This document shows positions 23,895-33,678 of a stretch of DNA of 64,000 nt, piece after piece. Position numbers and translations under genes: made by a program. The notes beneath the pieces were generated by a model. The model ran no database searches. It was not told the DNA's origin and was given only the letters and a program-made list of their open reading frames with translations. The DNA is from Euonymus europaeus (taxonomy: Eukaryota > Streptophyta > Magnoliopsida > Celastrales > Celastraceae), in assembly GCA_963580455.1 (NCBI GenBank), contig OY756967.1, forward strand, positions 9,012,501 through 9,076,500, given 5' to 3'. The stretch's first letter is position 1. The number at the start of each line of letters is the position of its first letter.

Positions 23895-24585
23895 GACAAG
23901 GCTCTTAAGCTCTTGTCCTCATCATAATATTCAAGAATGGCTACTAATGCAATATTTTTATGAAGGGATGCTAGATTTAGATCGCAAAATGGTCGATGCC
24001 ACATCTGGTGGTGGATTGATGAATAACAATGCCGGACAAGCCAGGGAGATGTTCGAAACTCTGTCAACTAATTCTCAACAATGGAGCTACAACAGAGTGA
24101 GAGAACCTCAGAAAAGGGCTGGAATCTACGAAGCACAATCAAGTTCAAACATGGAAGCCCAAATTGCAAACTTGACAAATATGCTGAAGCAGTTAATCGT
24201 TCCAGGCTCTCAAGTGTGTGCTGTGTGCAGTACACCTGGACATGCTATGGAAAGTTGTCCACAAAATGAAGTTGCGGTCTTGGATGCACAAATAAATGCA
24301 TTCGGTACTTATCCAAATCAGAATCAAAACCAAATGCAAAGGCCAAGGAATGATCCATTTGCTCATACCTACAATCCAGGATGGAGGAATCATCCAAATT
24401 TTAGGTGGAGTAATAATCAACCAATGCAACAACCTTTTGCTCAATTACCACAACATCGGGTTCAAGTGGAGCCTCCGAAACCATCACTTGAAGATATGGT
24501 TACATCTATGGCACAGAGCACTCAAGCATTCATGCAGAAAATTGATAACACTATTGAAATTTGGAACAACAAATGGGACAGTTAG
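23895..24585 (+). pseudogene. gag: Gag fragment with CCHC zinc knuckle (N-terminus deleted)
   Basis: Gag packages element RNA into particles. The open frame can be read from 23845 to the stop at 24585, but its first 17 or so codons are LTR sequence; gag homology begins at the LTR junction (LTRLLSSCPHH), so the start and N-terminal part of Gag are deleted together with primer-binding site and leader. Visible parts: the conserved Athila Gag patch CPHHNIQEW then MVDATSGGGL, and a CCHC knuckle C-X2-C-X4-H-X4-C at nt 24217-24258 (Cys, Cys, His, Cys at residues 125, 128, 133, 138 of the frame from 23845). The tail is Gln/Asn/Pro-rich. Intact Athila elements usually carry Gag and Pol in one frame; here the frame shifts near 24555-24565, consistent with loss of one base, and gag stops inside the pol overlap. 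Confidence 0.88.
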
Positions 24586-27560
24586 CCACTGCATTAAATC
24601 AAAGAGAACTTGGAAAGCTTCCTGGCCAAGTTGTTGTCAACCCTAAGATTAATGAACATGCTAAAGCAATCACTCTGAGGGGAGGGAAAACAATTGGAAA
24701 AATGAGCGTGCCAGAAGAAGAGAAGAACCTTGACTCTGACAATATGATCAATCCAGACGTTCTAGATCCAAATTGTAGCAGTAGTGCTACTCCTTTCCAG
24801 GAAACGCCAAACCTTCAGGTTAACTCTAACCTTCCAAATTATATTTCTTCACATGCTCCTTTTCCTAGCAGATTGCAGAAATCAAAGAAAGAAGATCCAA
24901 TGCAAGGAATCTTGGATACTTTCAAGAAGGTGGAGATTAACATTCCTCTTTTAGATGCCATCAAACAAATGCCAAAATATGCAAAGTTCCTCAAGGATTT
25001 GTGCACAAATAAGAGAAAGTTCAAAGAGTTTGAAACGATTAAGGTTTCTGAGGAAGTTTCAGCTGTTCTACAAAGCAAACTCCCTCCCAAGCTAAAAGAT
25101 CCGGGCAGTTTTACTATCCCTTGTATCATTGGGGGTCACAGGTTTGAGAAAACTCTTCTTGACTTAGATGCATCTGTCAATCTAATGCCTTTTTCTGTTT
25201 TTGAATCTTTGAATATAGGGGAACTAAAGGCGACCTCTGTGAGCATCCAGTTGGCAGATAGATCAATCAAATACCCTAGGGGTATTCTGGAAGATGTCTT
25301 AGTCAAAGTTGACGGATTAATCTTACCTGTTGATTTTCTAGTATTGGAGATGGAGTCGATTCCTTTGTCAGAAGTAAAATTAACCTTAATTCTTGGTCGT
25401 CAATTCATGGCCACAGCAGGTACCAAAATTGATGTTCAAAAGGGTACACTAACTATGAATGTGAAGGGACAAACGATTGAGTACAAGGTATTTGGAGCAC
25501 TCAAATTACCAAGTGATGAACATTACTGTTTTCACTTAGATGCGTTAGATACAATTTGTCAACAAGTGTTCAATGAAAGTTGTGGTCGAGATATTGTGGA
25601 CAAAGTTTTAATTCATGAATTTGGAACTATCGATGAGGATAAACAAGCTAGCAAAGTCTTAGCTTGCCTTGAAGCCTTACCTTCTTTAGGTATGTATATT
25701 TCTGTCTTTGAGCCTTTACCAGTGCCTAAGACAAAACTTGTACCATCTGTTGTGCAGGCACCTCAGTTGGAGTTGAAGGAACTACCAAAGCATTTGAAGT
25801 ACGCGTATGTGGGCGAAGAAAGTATATTGCCAGTAATCATTGTGTCTGACCTCGGCATTGAAGAAGAAGAGAAATTGTTGAGGGTACTAAAAGAGCATAA
25901 AACATCAATCGGATGGAGTATTGCTGATATCAGAGGAATCAGTCCCTCTAGATGTATGCATCGAATACTACTAAAGGAGGGAACAAAACCAACAAGAGAT
26001 GCCCAACGCAGACTTAACCCAATAATGAAGGAGGTGGTGCTAAAAGAAGTACTCAAATTGCTAGATGTTGGCATCATTTACCCTATCTCTGATAGCAAAT
26101 GGGTTAGTCCGGTACAAGTGGTTCCTAAAAAATCTGGAGTTACAGTAGTCCTTAATGAAGATAATGAGTTGGTTCGCACGCGAGTTCAAAAAGGATGGCG
26201 TGTTTGCATTGACTACAGAAAGCTTAATTCAGGTACTAGAAAAGATCATTTTCCACTACCTTTTATTGATCAAATGTTGGAACGTCTTGCAAGTCATAGC
26301 CATTATTGTTTTCTTGATGGATATTCGGGCTACAATCAGATTGCGATAGCACCAGAAGATCAAGACAAGACGACATTTACTTGTCCATATGGTACATTCG
26401 CCTACAGACGCATGCCTTTTGGTCTTTGCAATGCTCCAGGTACTTTTCAAAGGTGTATGATGAGCATATTTTCAGATATGGTGGAGCACATGATTGAGGT
26501 ATTTATGGATGATTTTAGTGTATTTGGTTCATCTTTTGATAAATGCCTTCATAACCTCGCTTTGGTCTTAGAAAGATGCCAAGAATGCAATCTAGTTTTA
26601 AACTGGGAAAAATGTCATTTTATGGTACAACAAGGAATTGTACTTGGTCATATCATCTCTAGCAAGGGAATAGAAGTTGACAAAGCAAAAGTGGATCTGG
26701 TAAGTAATCTTCCACCTCCATCTACAGTTAAGGAACTAAGATCTTTCCTTGGACATGCATGTTTCTATAGGAGGTTCATCAAGGATTTCTCCAAGATAGC
26801 TAAGCCGCTGTGTAACTTACTATCCAAGGATGTGACATTTGAGTTTGATGAGACATGTTTGACAGCTTTTAACAAGCTTAAAATCCTTGTTACGTCAGCA
26901 CCGATCATGATGCCTCCCAATTGGAGCCTCCCTTTTGAACTAATGTGCGATGCTTCCGATTATGCTGTAGGAGCAGTTTTGGGACAACGAGTAAATAAAG
27001 TACCTCATGTTATCTACTATGCCAGTAGAACACTCAATGATGCCCAATTAAACTACTCTACTACAGAGAAGGAGCTCCTTTCCGTTATTTTTGCTTTAGA
27101 AAAATTTCGTGCATATTTGATTGGCACTAAAGTAATTGTATTTTCTGACCATGCAGCTCTTAGGCACCTTCTTCAAAAGAAGGATGCGAAGCCTCGCTTG
27201 ATTAGATGGATTCTATTACTTCAAGAGTTCGATCTGGAGATTAAGGACAAAAAAGGATCCGAGAATGTAGTGGCTGATCACCTCAGCCGTTTGGCGAACA
27301 ATTCAGTGACAGAAGAAGAATCTTTGCCTCTAAATGAGAATTTTCCTGATGAGCAATTATTATCTTTATCTATTTCTACACCATGGTATGCTAACATTGT
27401 CAATTACCTTGTTACAGGTGATCTTCCAGGAAATGTGCCAAGAACTTACAAGGATAAGCTCGTGACAACATCAAAGTATTACATATGGGATGATCCATAC
27501 CTTTTCAAATGGTGTTCTGACCAAATCATCAGACGGTGTGTGCCAGAATTAGAATTTTAA
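24561..27560 (+). pseudogene. pol: Pol: protease, reverse transcriptase, RNase H, start of integrase
   Basis: An open stretch of 999 codons, counted from 24561; this is where the frame opens, not a true start, because translation should come from gag. Residues 1-180 are a Gag-Pol linker. Protease is around 190-290 with LLDLDASVNLMP: the catalytic Asp201 is present, but the usual DLGAS glycine is Asp at 203, which may abolish activity. Reverse transcriptase is about 500-730: motif A FLDGYSG (Asp586), MPFGLCNAPGTFQ (618-630), active-site FMDD (648-651). RNase H is about 790-905: CDASDYAVGAVLG (Asp797), TEKELL (835-840), FSDHAALRHLL (Asp863). The integrase N-terminal arm starts near 940. The frame ends at an in-frame TAA (27558-27560), after which homology continues in the same frame, so this is a premature stop, probably CAA to TAA. 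Confidence 0.95.
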
Positions 27561-27793
27561 TCCATACTCACGTTTTGTCACTCATATGCTTGTGGAGGAC
27601 ATTCTGGTCCAAAGAAGACAGCTTTGAAAGTATTGCAATGTGGATTTCATTGGCCGAGTTTGTTCAAAGATGCATATACTTTCTGCTCTACTTGTGATAG
27701 GTGTCAGCGGTTAGCTAATCTTTCATCTAGGAATCATATGCCTTTATCACCTATTCTAATAGTTGAAATTGTTGATGTTTGGGGTATTGATTT
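27561..27793 (+). pseudogene. pol: Integrase zinc-binding domain and start of catalytic core
   Basis: Direct in-frame continuation of pol after the premature stop. It shows the integrase HHCC finger: His codons at 27579 and 27600 (CHSYACGGH) and Cys codons at 27684 and 27693 (CSTC), followed by DRCQR. The catalytic core begins with VWGIDF, whose Asp is the first acidic residue of the D,D-35-E triad. The coding sequence is cut exactly here by a solo LTR; it resumes at 30055 after the target-site duplication. Confidence 0.9.
27789..27793 (+). repeat. Target-site duplication GATTT (left)
   Basis: GATTT before the LTR is repeated at 30055-30059. Excising the LTR and one copy restores the pol frame (LTR plus duplication is 2266 bp, which accounts for the frame change between the two sides). 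Confidence 0.95.
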
Positions 27794-30054
27794 TGTGACG
27801 CCCGGTCCGGGCACGCCACGGGTGCCCTCCGGCACTGTCCTAGGCCGCTAGTGCGATCATCCGGCAGACCAGAAATCCGGCGACATCTCCCCGTATGTCG
27901 GAGAGTCCCCGCGTGCATCAGAAACACGCAGTAGAATATAAATCATCAATCCATCACACTAGGAACCTAGCCAGGCCTTAGGCCTCAATCACATGCAATC
28001 CTGATCCTAGGGGCCTCAGGCCATCCACTACCAGCATGCACAAACTGATAGCATAAACACATCATCAAATTCACAATATCATATAACCAAAAAAATCTAC
28101 TCAGCATACATCATGCATACACCCTCTAGTGCCAAATGGTTATAAGATTATCATGAATAACATCAATACATCATATACAAAATACGTGCTTAGAGTATCT
28201 CTCTAGCACCCACATCCTACCCAGGGCCATCCATGTCACATCCCGCTCTCACTGATCCGCTCCACTAGTACCTGTACCTGTACCAGTATCACCTGTGGGA
28301 AGGAATTAAAGTAGAGGGTGAGCAAGAAGCTCAGTAGGGTTAGGAGTAACATGAGTATATGGCCGAATCGAAAACAATAGGCTATGCATCAATATGAAAA
28401 CTACCACATGCACGTATACTCAACAATCACATATAACATCAACCCGGGCAATCCCCTCAATGAGCAAACCTCATCGATACCATGACTCATTCCATGTAAT
28501 ATCAAACGTGAGCAAGCTCACCAAATCAACTCATCAATATCATGGTCGCTAACCATGACTATTGAACAGGAGCAAGCTCCCCAACATCAAACGCTCTTGG
28601 ATTACCCGATTGCGTGATCTTATCACGCCCGCACCACTCCAGGCAAGGTTCCACATCAACCATACCTCTAGTGCGTTCTCCTACTTGGAGTTCACTTGAC
28701 TCGGTGGTAACTCTCATCACCTCATCATCCCTCCAAGTAGCTTTCAAGAATCCTAAAGGAGTCCGGAGACCATACCCGGTCTCCAATGCAACTCTAATGT
28801 ATTAATGCCATGACATGCCGAAAAGATATATATATGAACAACCTACATATATATATACATAACTATCATGATACATGAACAGAAATCACATTGTGCCCAT
28901 GAATGATGGAACACACACACTCGGGTCATGCAACATTCAGAATCAGCAAGAATCTACAATTAAGGTTCGTTTCCCCTTAGGAACAATTAAGGCGGAAACA
29001 CAAATGAAACGACCAATGAGGAATCGAAACGCTCTTAAATATAAAAAATGAACGATAGAAAGAATGGTTGGAAATCCCCTACCTCGTGTCGAGCAATTTA
29101 CCACAAAATCCAAAAGTTCCGTTCCTAGGGTTTCGGTTTTCCCAAACCTACAATGTGGCGGAACAGAACCCTTACACGCATCAATAAACAATCAACAACT
29201 CTTATAAACATGAACTAAATCCATAAATTAGAAATTACTCACCTTCTCTCTCTAGAATTTTCTCCAAAATCCTCCAAACTCAACCCAAGCTCAACTCCAC
29301 TCCAAATCACAAACCAATCTACATATACATCAAAAATCATCCTAGGATTAACATATCTAAACCATAGAAATCAACTCTAAACGAAACTAACAAGATCTAC
29401 TCAAAACCCTAAAAATGGAAAAAAGAAACTTACCTCCAAGGGTTGAATCTTCCTTGAATCCTTCCCAAATCTCCAAACCCAAGCTCCAATCTCTAATAAT
29501 CACCTCAAATGACCTTCTCTCTCTAGAATCGTCTCTCTCTCTCTCTCTAGAACTGAAACGAAACCAGAAAAATGTCTAAAACTCTTGCGGGAAGCTATTT
29601 GGAAACGCGGGTTGCGCCTAGGCGCCCTAGCCTTAACAAGAAATTCCTTCAGGCGCTGCACTGGGCGGAATCCTGGGCGTGCAGGATTTTTCCGTCCAGG
29701 CGGGGTGCGCCTAGGCGGGCGCCCCTACGCCTACTCGGCATCCGCCCACCCACTGGTCTGGGCGCTGCCCCCTGGGCTGCGCCCAGTCTAGTGCCTCCTC
29801 GTCTGGACCTCGACCTCTACGTGTGCTCACTGGATTAGGCACCATTGGGGGCGCCGTTGGTCACGTCTAGGCACACACCGCCTAGGCGTGCTGCTCGGGC
29901 GCCTAGGCGCTCCAGCTTCCTCTTGTGCTCTTCTCGCCAGCGCCCTCACTGGACTAGGCGCAGCGCCTACGCGCCCCCTGGTGTGCCTAGTCCAGATTTT
30001 CTTCTTTGTGTAAACATCAAAATTTTCCAAAGATTTTTGGGTCGGGGTTTCACA
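27794..30054 (-). mobile_element. Solo LTR, same family, copy 2 (2261 bp), nested in integrase
   Basis: TG...CA ends (TGTGACGCC to TTTCACA), almost the same length as copy 1 (2262 bp), and colinear with it along the full length including the AT hairpin and the GC-rich tract. It interrupts the Athila-type integrase with a perfect 5-bp duplication, so it inserted after that element. It carries no coding domain or second LTR, so it is a solo LTR. Short open frames inside (27795-27851 as readthrough of pol, 28559-28805, 28943-29191, 29572-30030) are not genes. Minus orientation and a Tekay/Del-like lineage are tentative, for the same reasons as copy 1. Confidence 0.9.
29605..29995. repeat. GC-rich tract with CCTAGGCGC repeats (copy 2)
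   Basis: Counterpart of 3032-3430 in the other solo LTR: CGCCTAGGCGCC, GCCTAGGCGGGC, GCCTAGGCGTGC and GCGCCTAGGCGC recur between about 29615 and 29975, in a CpG-rich background. Open frames here on both strands (29572-29838, 29845-30030) reflect composition. Confidence 0.78.
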
Positions 30055-30059
30055 GATTT
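30055..30059 (+). repeat. Target-site duplication GATTT (right)
   Basis: Right copy of the duplication flanking solo LTR copy 2, within the integrase Ile-Asp-Phe codons. Confidence 0.95.
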
Positions 30060-30945
30060 CATGGGATCTTTTCCTTCATCTAAAGGTTATTTATATATCT
30101 TACTTGCTGTGGATTATGTTTCAAAATGGGTGGAAGCAGTTCCATCCAAGACTAATGATTCTTGAGTTGTTCTCAGATTCCTTAAAGAAAATATATTTGC
30201 AAGATTTGGAACACCCCGGGCGATCATTAGTGATGGAGGGTCCCATTTCAATAATAAACTTTTTGCAGCACTATTGCAAAAGTACGGAGTCAAACATAAG
30301 GTGTCCACGCCATATCATCCACAGACAAGCGGACAAGCTGAAATCTGTAATAGGGAAATTAAGCAGATATTGGAGAAGACTGTGAGCTCCTCACGCAAGG
30401 ATTGGTCTGATCGTCTCATGGATGCTCTATGGGCTTATCATACAGCCTACAAAACTCCGATTGGAATGTCACCATACAGGTTGGTTTTTGGCAAACCTTG
30501 CCACTTACCAGTTGAATTAGAGCACAAAGCATATTGGGCTATCAAACAGTATAATTTTGAGATGAAGGCTGCAGGAGAGCAACGAAAGTTGCAGTTGAGT
30601 GAGTTAGAAGAACTCTGAAATGAAGCCTATGAGTGCTCTAAAATATACAAGGAGAAGACCAAGGCCTATCATGATAAGACCATTTTGAGAAAACATTTTG
30701 AACCTGGGCAGAAAGTCTTATTATATAACTCACGCCTCCGACTATTCCCAGGTAAGCTCCGTTCACGATGGTATGGTCTATTCCTTATTACTCATGTTTT
30801 TTCACATGGTGCAGTGAATCTTCAACACCCACAGACGGGAAATATTTTTAAAGTGAATGGTCATCGTCTCAAGCACTATTTAGAGCTAGCAACAGAACAT
30901 CTTGATGAGAATTTAAGGCTCTCTGATCCTGTTCCACTCACTTGA
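30055..30945 (+). pseudogene. pol: Integrase catalytic core and C-terminal region
   Basis: Resumes the integrase core with [10 protein letters not shown] and [13 protein letters not shown]. The second catalytic Asp lies in [10 protein letters not shown] (about 30220-30250) and the Glu in [12 protein letters not shown] (about 30328-30363), completing the D,D-35-E triad, so the catalytic residues are conserved. Downstream are the core end ([18 protein letters not shown]) and a C-terminal part with [18 protein letters not shown] and RWYGLF, where the family usually has Gly-Pro-Phe. Two in-frame TGA stops interrupt it, at 30163-30165 and 30616-30618; both look like CGA to TGA. The final stop at 30943-30945 is probably the natural end of Pol. 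Confidence 0.92.
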
Positions 30946-30970
30946 TACGCTATTTCGTCTGGCTGACGAC

Positions 30971-31000
30971 GCTAAATTTAGCGCTTATGGGAGGCAACCC
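30971..31000 (+). promoter_or_regulatory. Palindrome plus GGGAGGCAACCC box after pol
   Basis: The palindrome GCTAAATTTAGC is followed six bases later by GGGAGGCAACCC, a box I recognise as recurrent just downstream of pol in Athila/Calypso-type elements. Its function is not known to me; position suggests an RNA-level signal. Confidence 0.6.
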
Positions 31001-31714
31001 ATATTTCTTTGTCATTATCTTTGTGTGTTCAACCAAGCATTTAGTTCAGTTGCACATTTTCTTAGCATATTCACTTTTACTTTCACCTTGAGGTGGTCAC
31101 TGTACACTTTTGTGTGCGTGGGGCTTGATTGCGCCCATATGTCTACGAAGTGAGTTTTCTCCACCAGCTTAATGTGGTTTGGATTTTCAAATGTTTACTT
31201 ATAGGGCAGCTGGGAGGGAGAGCATCTCATGACGGTATTGTCATTAGTATAAGACCTGAAGGTTTATATTTTGATCCTGTGGACAAAAGTTGTGGTCTCC
31301 TGATAGGCCGAAGGAAAACACTCGATGGCGTTAGCACAGAAGTCACTGGAATGAGCCTCTGTTACCTTACTTGTGCATGTGCATTGGTTGAAAAAAAAAA
31401 CAGTATATCTATTTATATTTATATATTTGGGATTGCTTCCGCAATATATATTTTGATCGGGTAAGATAGTATGATATATTATGCTACTAATTGCATGTCT
31501 AGGAAAATTCTGTCTAAGGAGTTTGGTATTTAAGTGGACCACTGTGTCCCTCCAATCTTTCCTGGGAATTTCCCTGATGTAATTAGTGATATAATTGTTT
31601 ATATCTTCTTCACCGACAATTTAAAAAAAAAAAAAAAAAAACCCTAATTGTCTTCTCTTCGCACACTCTGTTTCTTCCTGATTTTCAACTCTCCCTTTAT
31701 TATTCTTGTTTTTT

Positions 31715-31743
31715 CTGATCATCTTTCTTTTCCTCCTTCACAG
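31715..31743 (+). promoter_or_regulatory. Splice-acceptor-like site in front of ORF2
   Basis: A CTGAT branch-like sequence (31715-31719), a pyrimidine-rich run (TTTCTTTTCCTCCTTCA) and CAG ending at 31743 lie one base before the ORF2 ATG (31745). The branch A to AG spacing of about 25 nt suits a plant intron. Spliced subgenomic RNA for the ORF after pol is known in some plant env-class elements; use here is inferred and I did not locate a donor. Confidence 0.5.
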
Positions 31744-31744
31744 T

Positions 31745-32728
31745 ATGTCGCGCAGCCCCCGCGATCCTGTTGCCACGGTGGACACATTCGCCAGAGCTAC
31801 AATCATGCCAGAACGTCGAATCGATTCCAAAATCCTGAACGATTCTGCCAACCGATGGGCCATGAGCTACCTCCGTGACCATTCTCTGCTGTTCTTGGTC
31901 GATCCTGATCCAAAAGACGAATTCCCAGTGTATCCTCACATCGTTCGCTCCTTTTACCATACTCTTCTCGAGTTACCCCACTCTTCTGGCACTCAACCAG
32001 TATATCAGGTTGACATCCCTGGTCTTCGGCTTCAATTCACGAAAGCGGATATTTGCTCATGTTTAGGCTATCCACCTACCGCTGACGTCGCTGTAGGTTT
32101 TCAAGCGCCGATCTCTATTTCCCATCAAGAGATGATTGATGATCTGTGTCAAGGGCGACACGATCCGAATAATGCTGCTTCTACACGCCGCTCTTATTTG
32201 CCGTCCACGATGTGGATGCTTGATGATGCCATCCAAAGTAACCTTTGCCCCATTGGACACAGTCAATAACACCAGGGTAACATACTTTCCGCCCTGTATT
32301 ACATGTATCGCGGAGCCTGGTTTGATATTGGCCGGATTTACCTTGAGAGCATTCTTAAGGCGAAGACCCTTGTGGAGAAACAAAAAACCAAGGTCGGGAG
32401 ATTATTTTTCCCGAGACTCATCACGCGGTTGCTTTTCAATATGGGCATTCTCCCACCTCCCAGTCAGACAACTTCCAATTATCCGGTGACTGTTTTGGAG
32501 AACTCTACCTGGCGTCAGAGTACTAGCCACATGCTTTCCAGTGCTCGTAGACAACGAACACCGCGACGTCCAGTTTCTTTACCACTGGAAGCGTCTGACT
32601 CTTCTGGTGCTGCACTACCTCCGACTGACCACATTCACGACATCTTAGCCCGCCTGCATAGGTTGGAGGTTGGACAACAGCGGCTGGAACACATGCTAAA
32701 TGTCCTCATGGACATGGTGCAACGCTAA
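31745..32728 (+). pseudogene. Athila ORF2 (env-position protein of unknown function)
   Basis: Starts MSRSPRDPVATVD at the ATG just after the acceptor-like site and ends at TAA 32726-32728; 327 codons, with one in-frame TAA at 32267-32269 (GHSQ-stop-HQGNIL), probably CAA to TAA, since homology and frame continue on both sides. The middle (RWAMSYLRDHSLLFL, IPGLRLQFTKADICSCLGYPP, SSTMWMLDDAI-like patch near 32205-32225) resembles the plant transposon-associated protein found after pol in Athila elements. I see no transmembrane segment or signal peptide in the ATG-started frame, so an envelope role is unsupported. The C-terminus (HIHDILARLHRLEVGQQRL onward) has heptad-like leucines and could form a coiled coil. 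A hydrophobic stretch directly upstream (from 31706) is the pyrimidine tract read as codons and has no ATG. Confidence 0.8.
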
Positions 32729-32856
32729 CCATCTTCTCCTTCCACCATTGTCCTAGCATCTTCCACCTCAGGTTGTATTGTTCTATCCTCTGTTTCTTTG
32801 CATTGCATTGCTTTTCCATACTTCGTCATTTTTGCATTGCGGACAATGTTTAGTTT

Positions 32857-32872
32857 AGGTTGGGGGTGGTGG
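32857..32872 (+). promoter_or_regulatory. Upstream polypurine-like tract
   Basis: AGGTTGGGGGTGGTGG, about 800 bp before the 3' LTR. It resembles the LTR-proximal tract (GGTTGGGGGTTG) and may be a second plus-strand priming site or a relic. Confidence 0.5.
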
Positions 32873-33254
32873 CATATTCATGCACTTTGATGTTTTGGTA
32901 CTGGTACAATTAGTTTGAGTCAATTTTTCTATCTGGATTAGAAAGCAACTTTTAACACACTTTTGTCCACAAATACTAAGCCTTGTGGTAAGATGGATGA
33001 TAATGCATATGACTAAGAATATTTTCTAGTTAAAGCACAAATGAGTGGAGAGAAATGAGTAAACAACTTATGAACTTGCATTGATCTCTTGAAATGGATA
33101 ATTGCTGTCAATGAACACCATTACATGGTTTGTGGAATGATTGGATGAATGCTGAGGATGATATTGATCAATGTTTGAGAACAATGTTGTAATTTTACTG
33201 GGTGTTTATTTGAGATGTTCTATATTATGAATTCGAGATTATGAATTCGAGACA

Positions 33255-33314
33255 TAAAAAAAAATAAAAAGAAAGAAAAAAAAAGAAGAATGAAGGAAGA
33301 AAAAAAAGAAAAAG
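33255..33314 (+). repeat. A-rich low-complexity tract
   Basis: About 60 bp of A with scattered G and T (AAAAAAATAAAAAGAAAG and similar), ending next to the satellite fragment. Confidence 0.85.
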
Positions 33315-33316
33315 TA

Positions 33317-33426
33317 TTCGTCATTTCACACTTTTTTTTGTTATTTTAAGAATAATTTTACGAGAATACGCTCCTTAAATTGTTTCGTTCTAAAAGAGGA
33401 ACTTTCATTTCAAATAACAGAAATCC
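33317..33426 (+). repeat. Satellite fragment inside the retroelement
   Basis: About 110 bp matching the surrounding satellite from TTCGTCATT through TTAAGAATAATTTTACGAG to TTTCATTTCAAATAACAG. The closest copies are the uncommon variant monomers near 6600, 7210-7320 and 10250-10345, which share TTAAGAATAATTTTACG and TTTCATTTCAAATAAGAG. It is about two-thirds of a monomer in the same orientation as the main arrays, with no flanking duplication that I can recognise. Confidence 0.92.
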
Positions 33427-33663
33427 TTCTCCACCCTGTGAGAATATGGAGTTGAGGCTTTTACTTGGATAATATTTTGAGGTTATATGCATTATGGATT
33501 GTGGTATGAAGGTTTTGGCTTAGCACACACACACAAGTGTTGGAAATTGTGACTATACTAATATGGATAGGAATTGTGATCTCTTACCTTTTGTTCTAGT
33601 ATTGTTACTTTTAATCATTTCTCATAACATTTTTACGCTTTAATTACTAGGGACTAGCAATAA

Positions 33664-33678
33664 GCTGGTTGGGGGTTG
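33664..33678 (+). promoter_or_regulatory. Polypurine tract next to the 3' LTR
   Basis: GCTGGTTGGGGGTTG ends immediately before the TGATAAGTGCC start of the 3' LTR, the expected place of the plus-strand primer for reverse transcription. Confidence 0.75.

Larger units (their letters stand above)
30946..31744 (+). other. Noncoding spacer between pol and ORF2
   Basis: About 800 bp without a supported gene; this spacer is normal for the Athila lineage. It contains a perfect 12-bp palindrome GCTAAATTTAGC (30971-30982), the box GGGAGGCAACCC (30989-31000), a 19-A run (31623-31641) and a splice-acceptor-like site at its end. The open frame at 31129-31464 lacks a recognisable domain. Confidence 0.75.
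32729..33678 (+). other. 3' noncoding region of the Athila-type element
   Basis: No gene. It holds a first G-rich polypurine-like tract (32857-32872), an A-rich stretch (33255-33314), a 110-bp satellite fragment (33317-33426) and the polypurine tract adjoining the 3' LTR (33664-33678). Confidence 0.8.

Noticed and set aside
31129..31464. 111-codon frame between pol and ORF2
   Set aside because: Lies in the usual noncoding Athila spacer, has low-complexity ends and no family resemblance.
31706..31744. Signal peptide or transmembrane start for ORF2 (MFFLIIFLFLLHS)
   Set aside because: The frame opens with TTG, not ATG, and the hydrophobic codons are simply the pyrimidine tract of the acceptor-like site.
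32303..32728. Separate gene starting at an internal ATG or alternative start
   Set aside because: It is in the same frame as 31745-32269 and follows a single stop codon with continuous homology, so it is the second part of ORF2.
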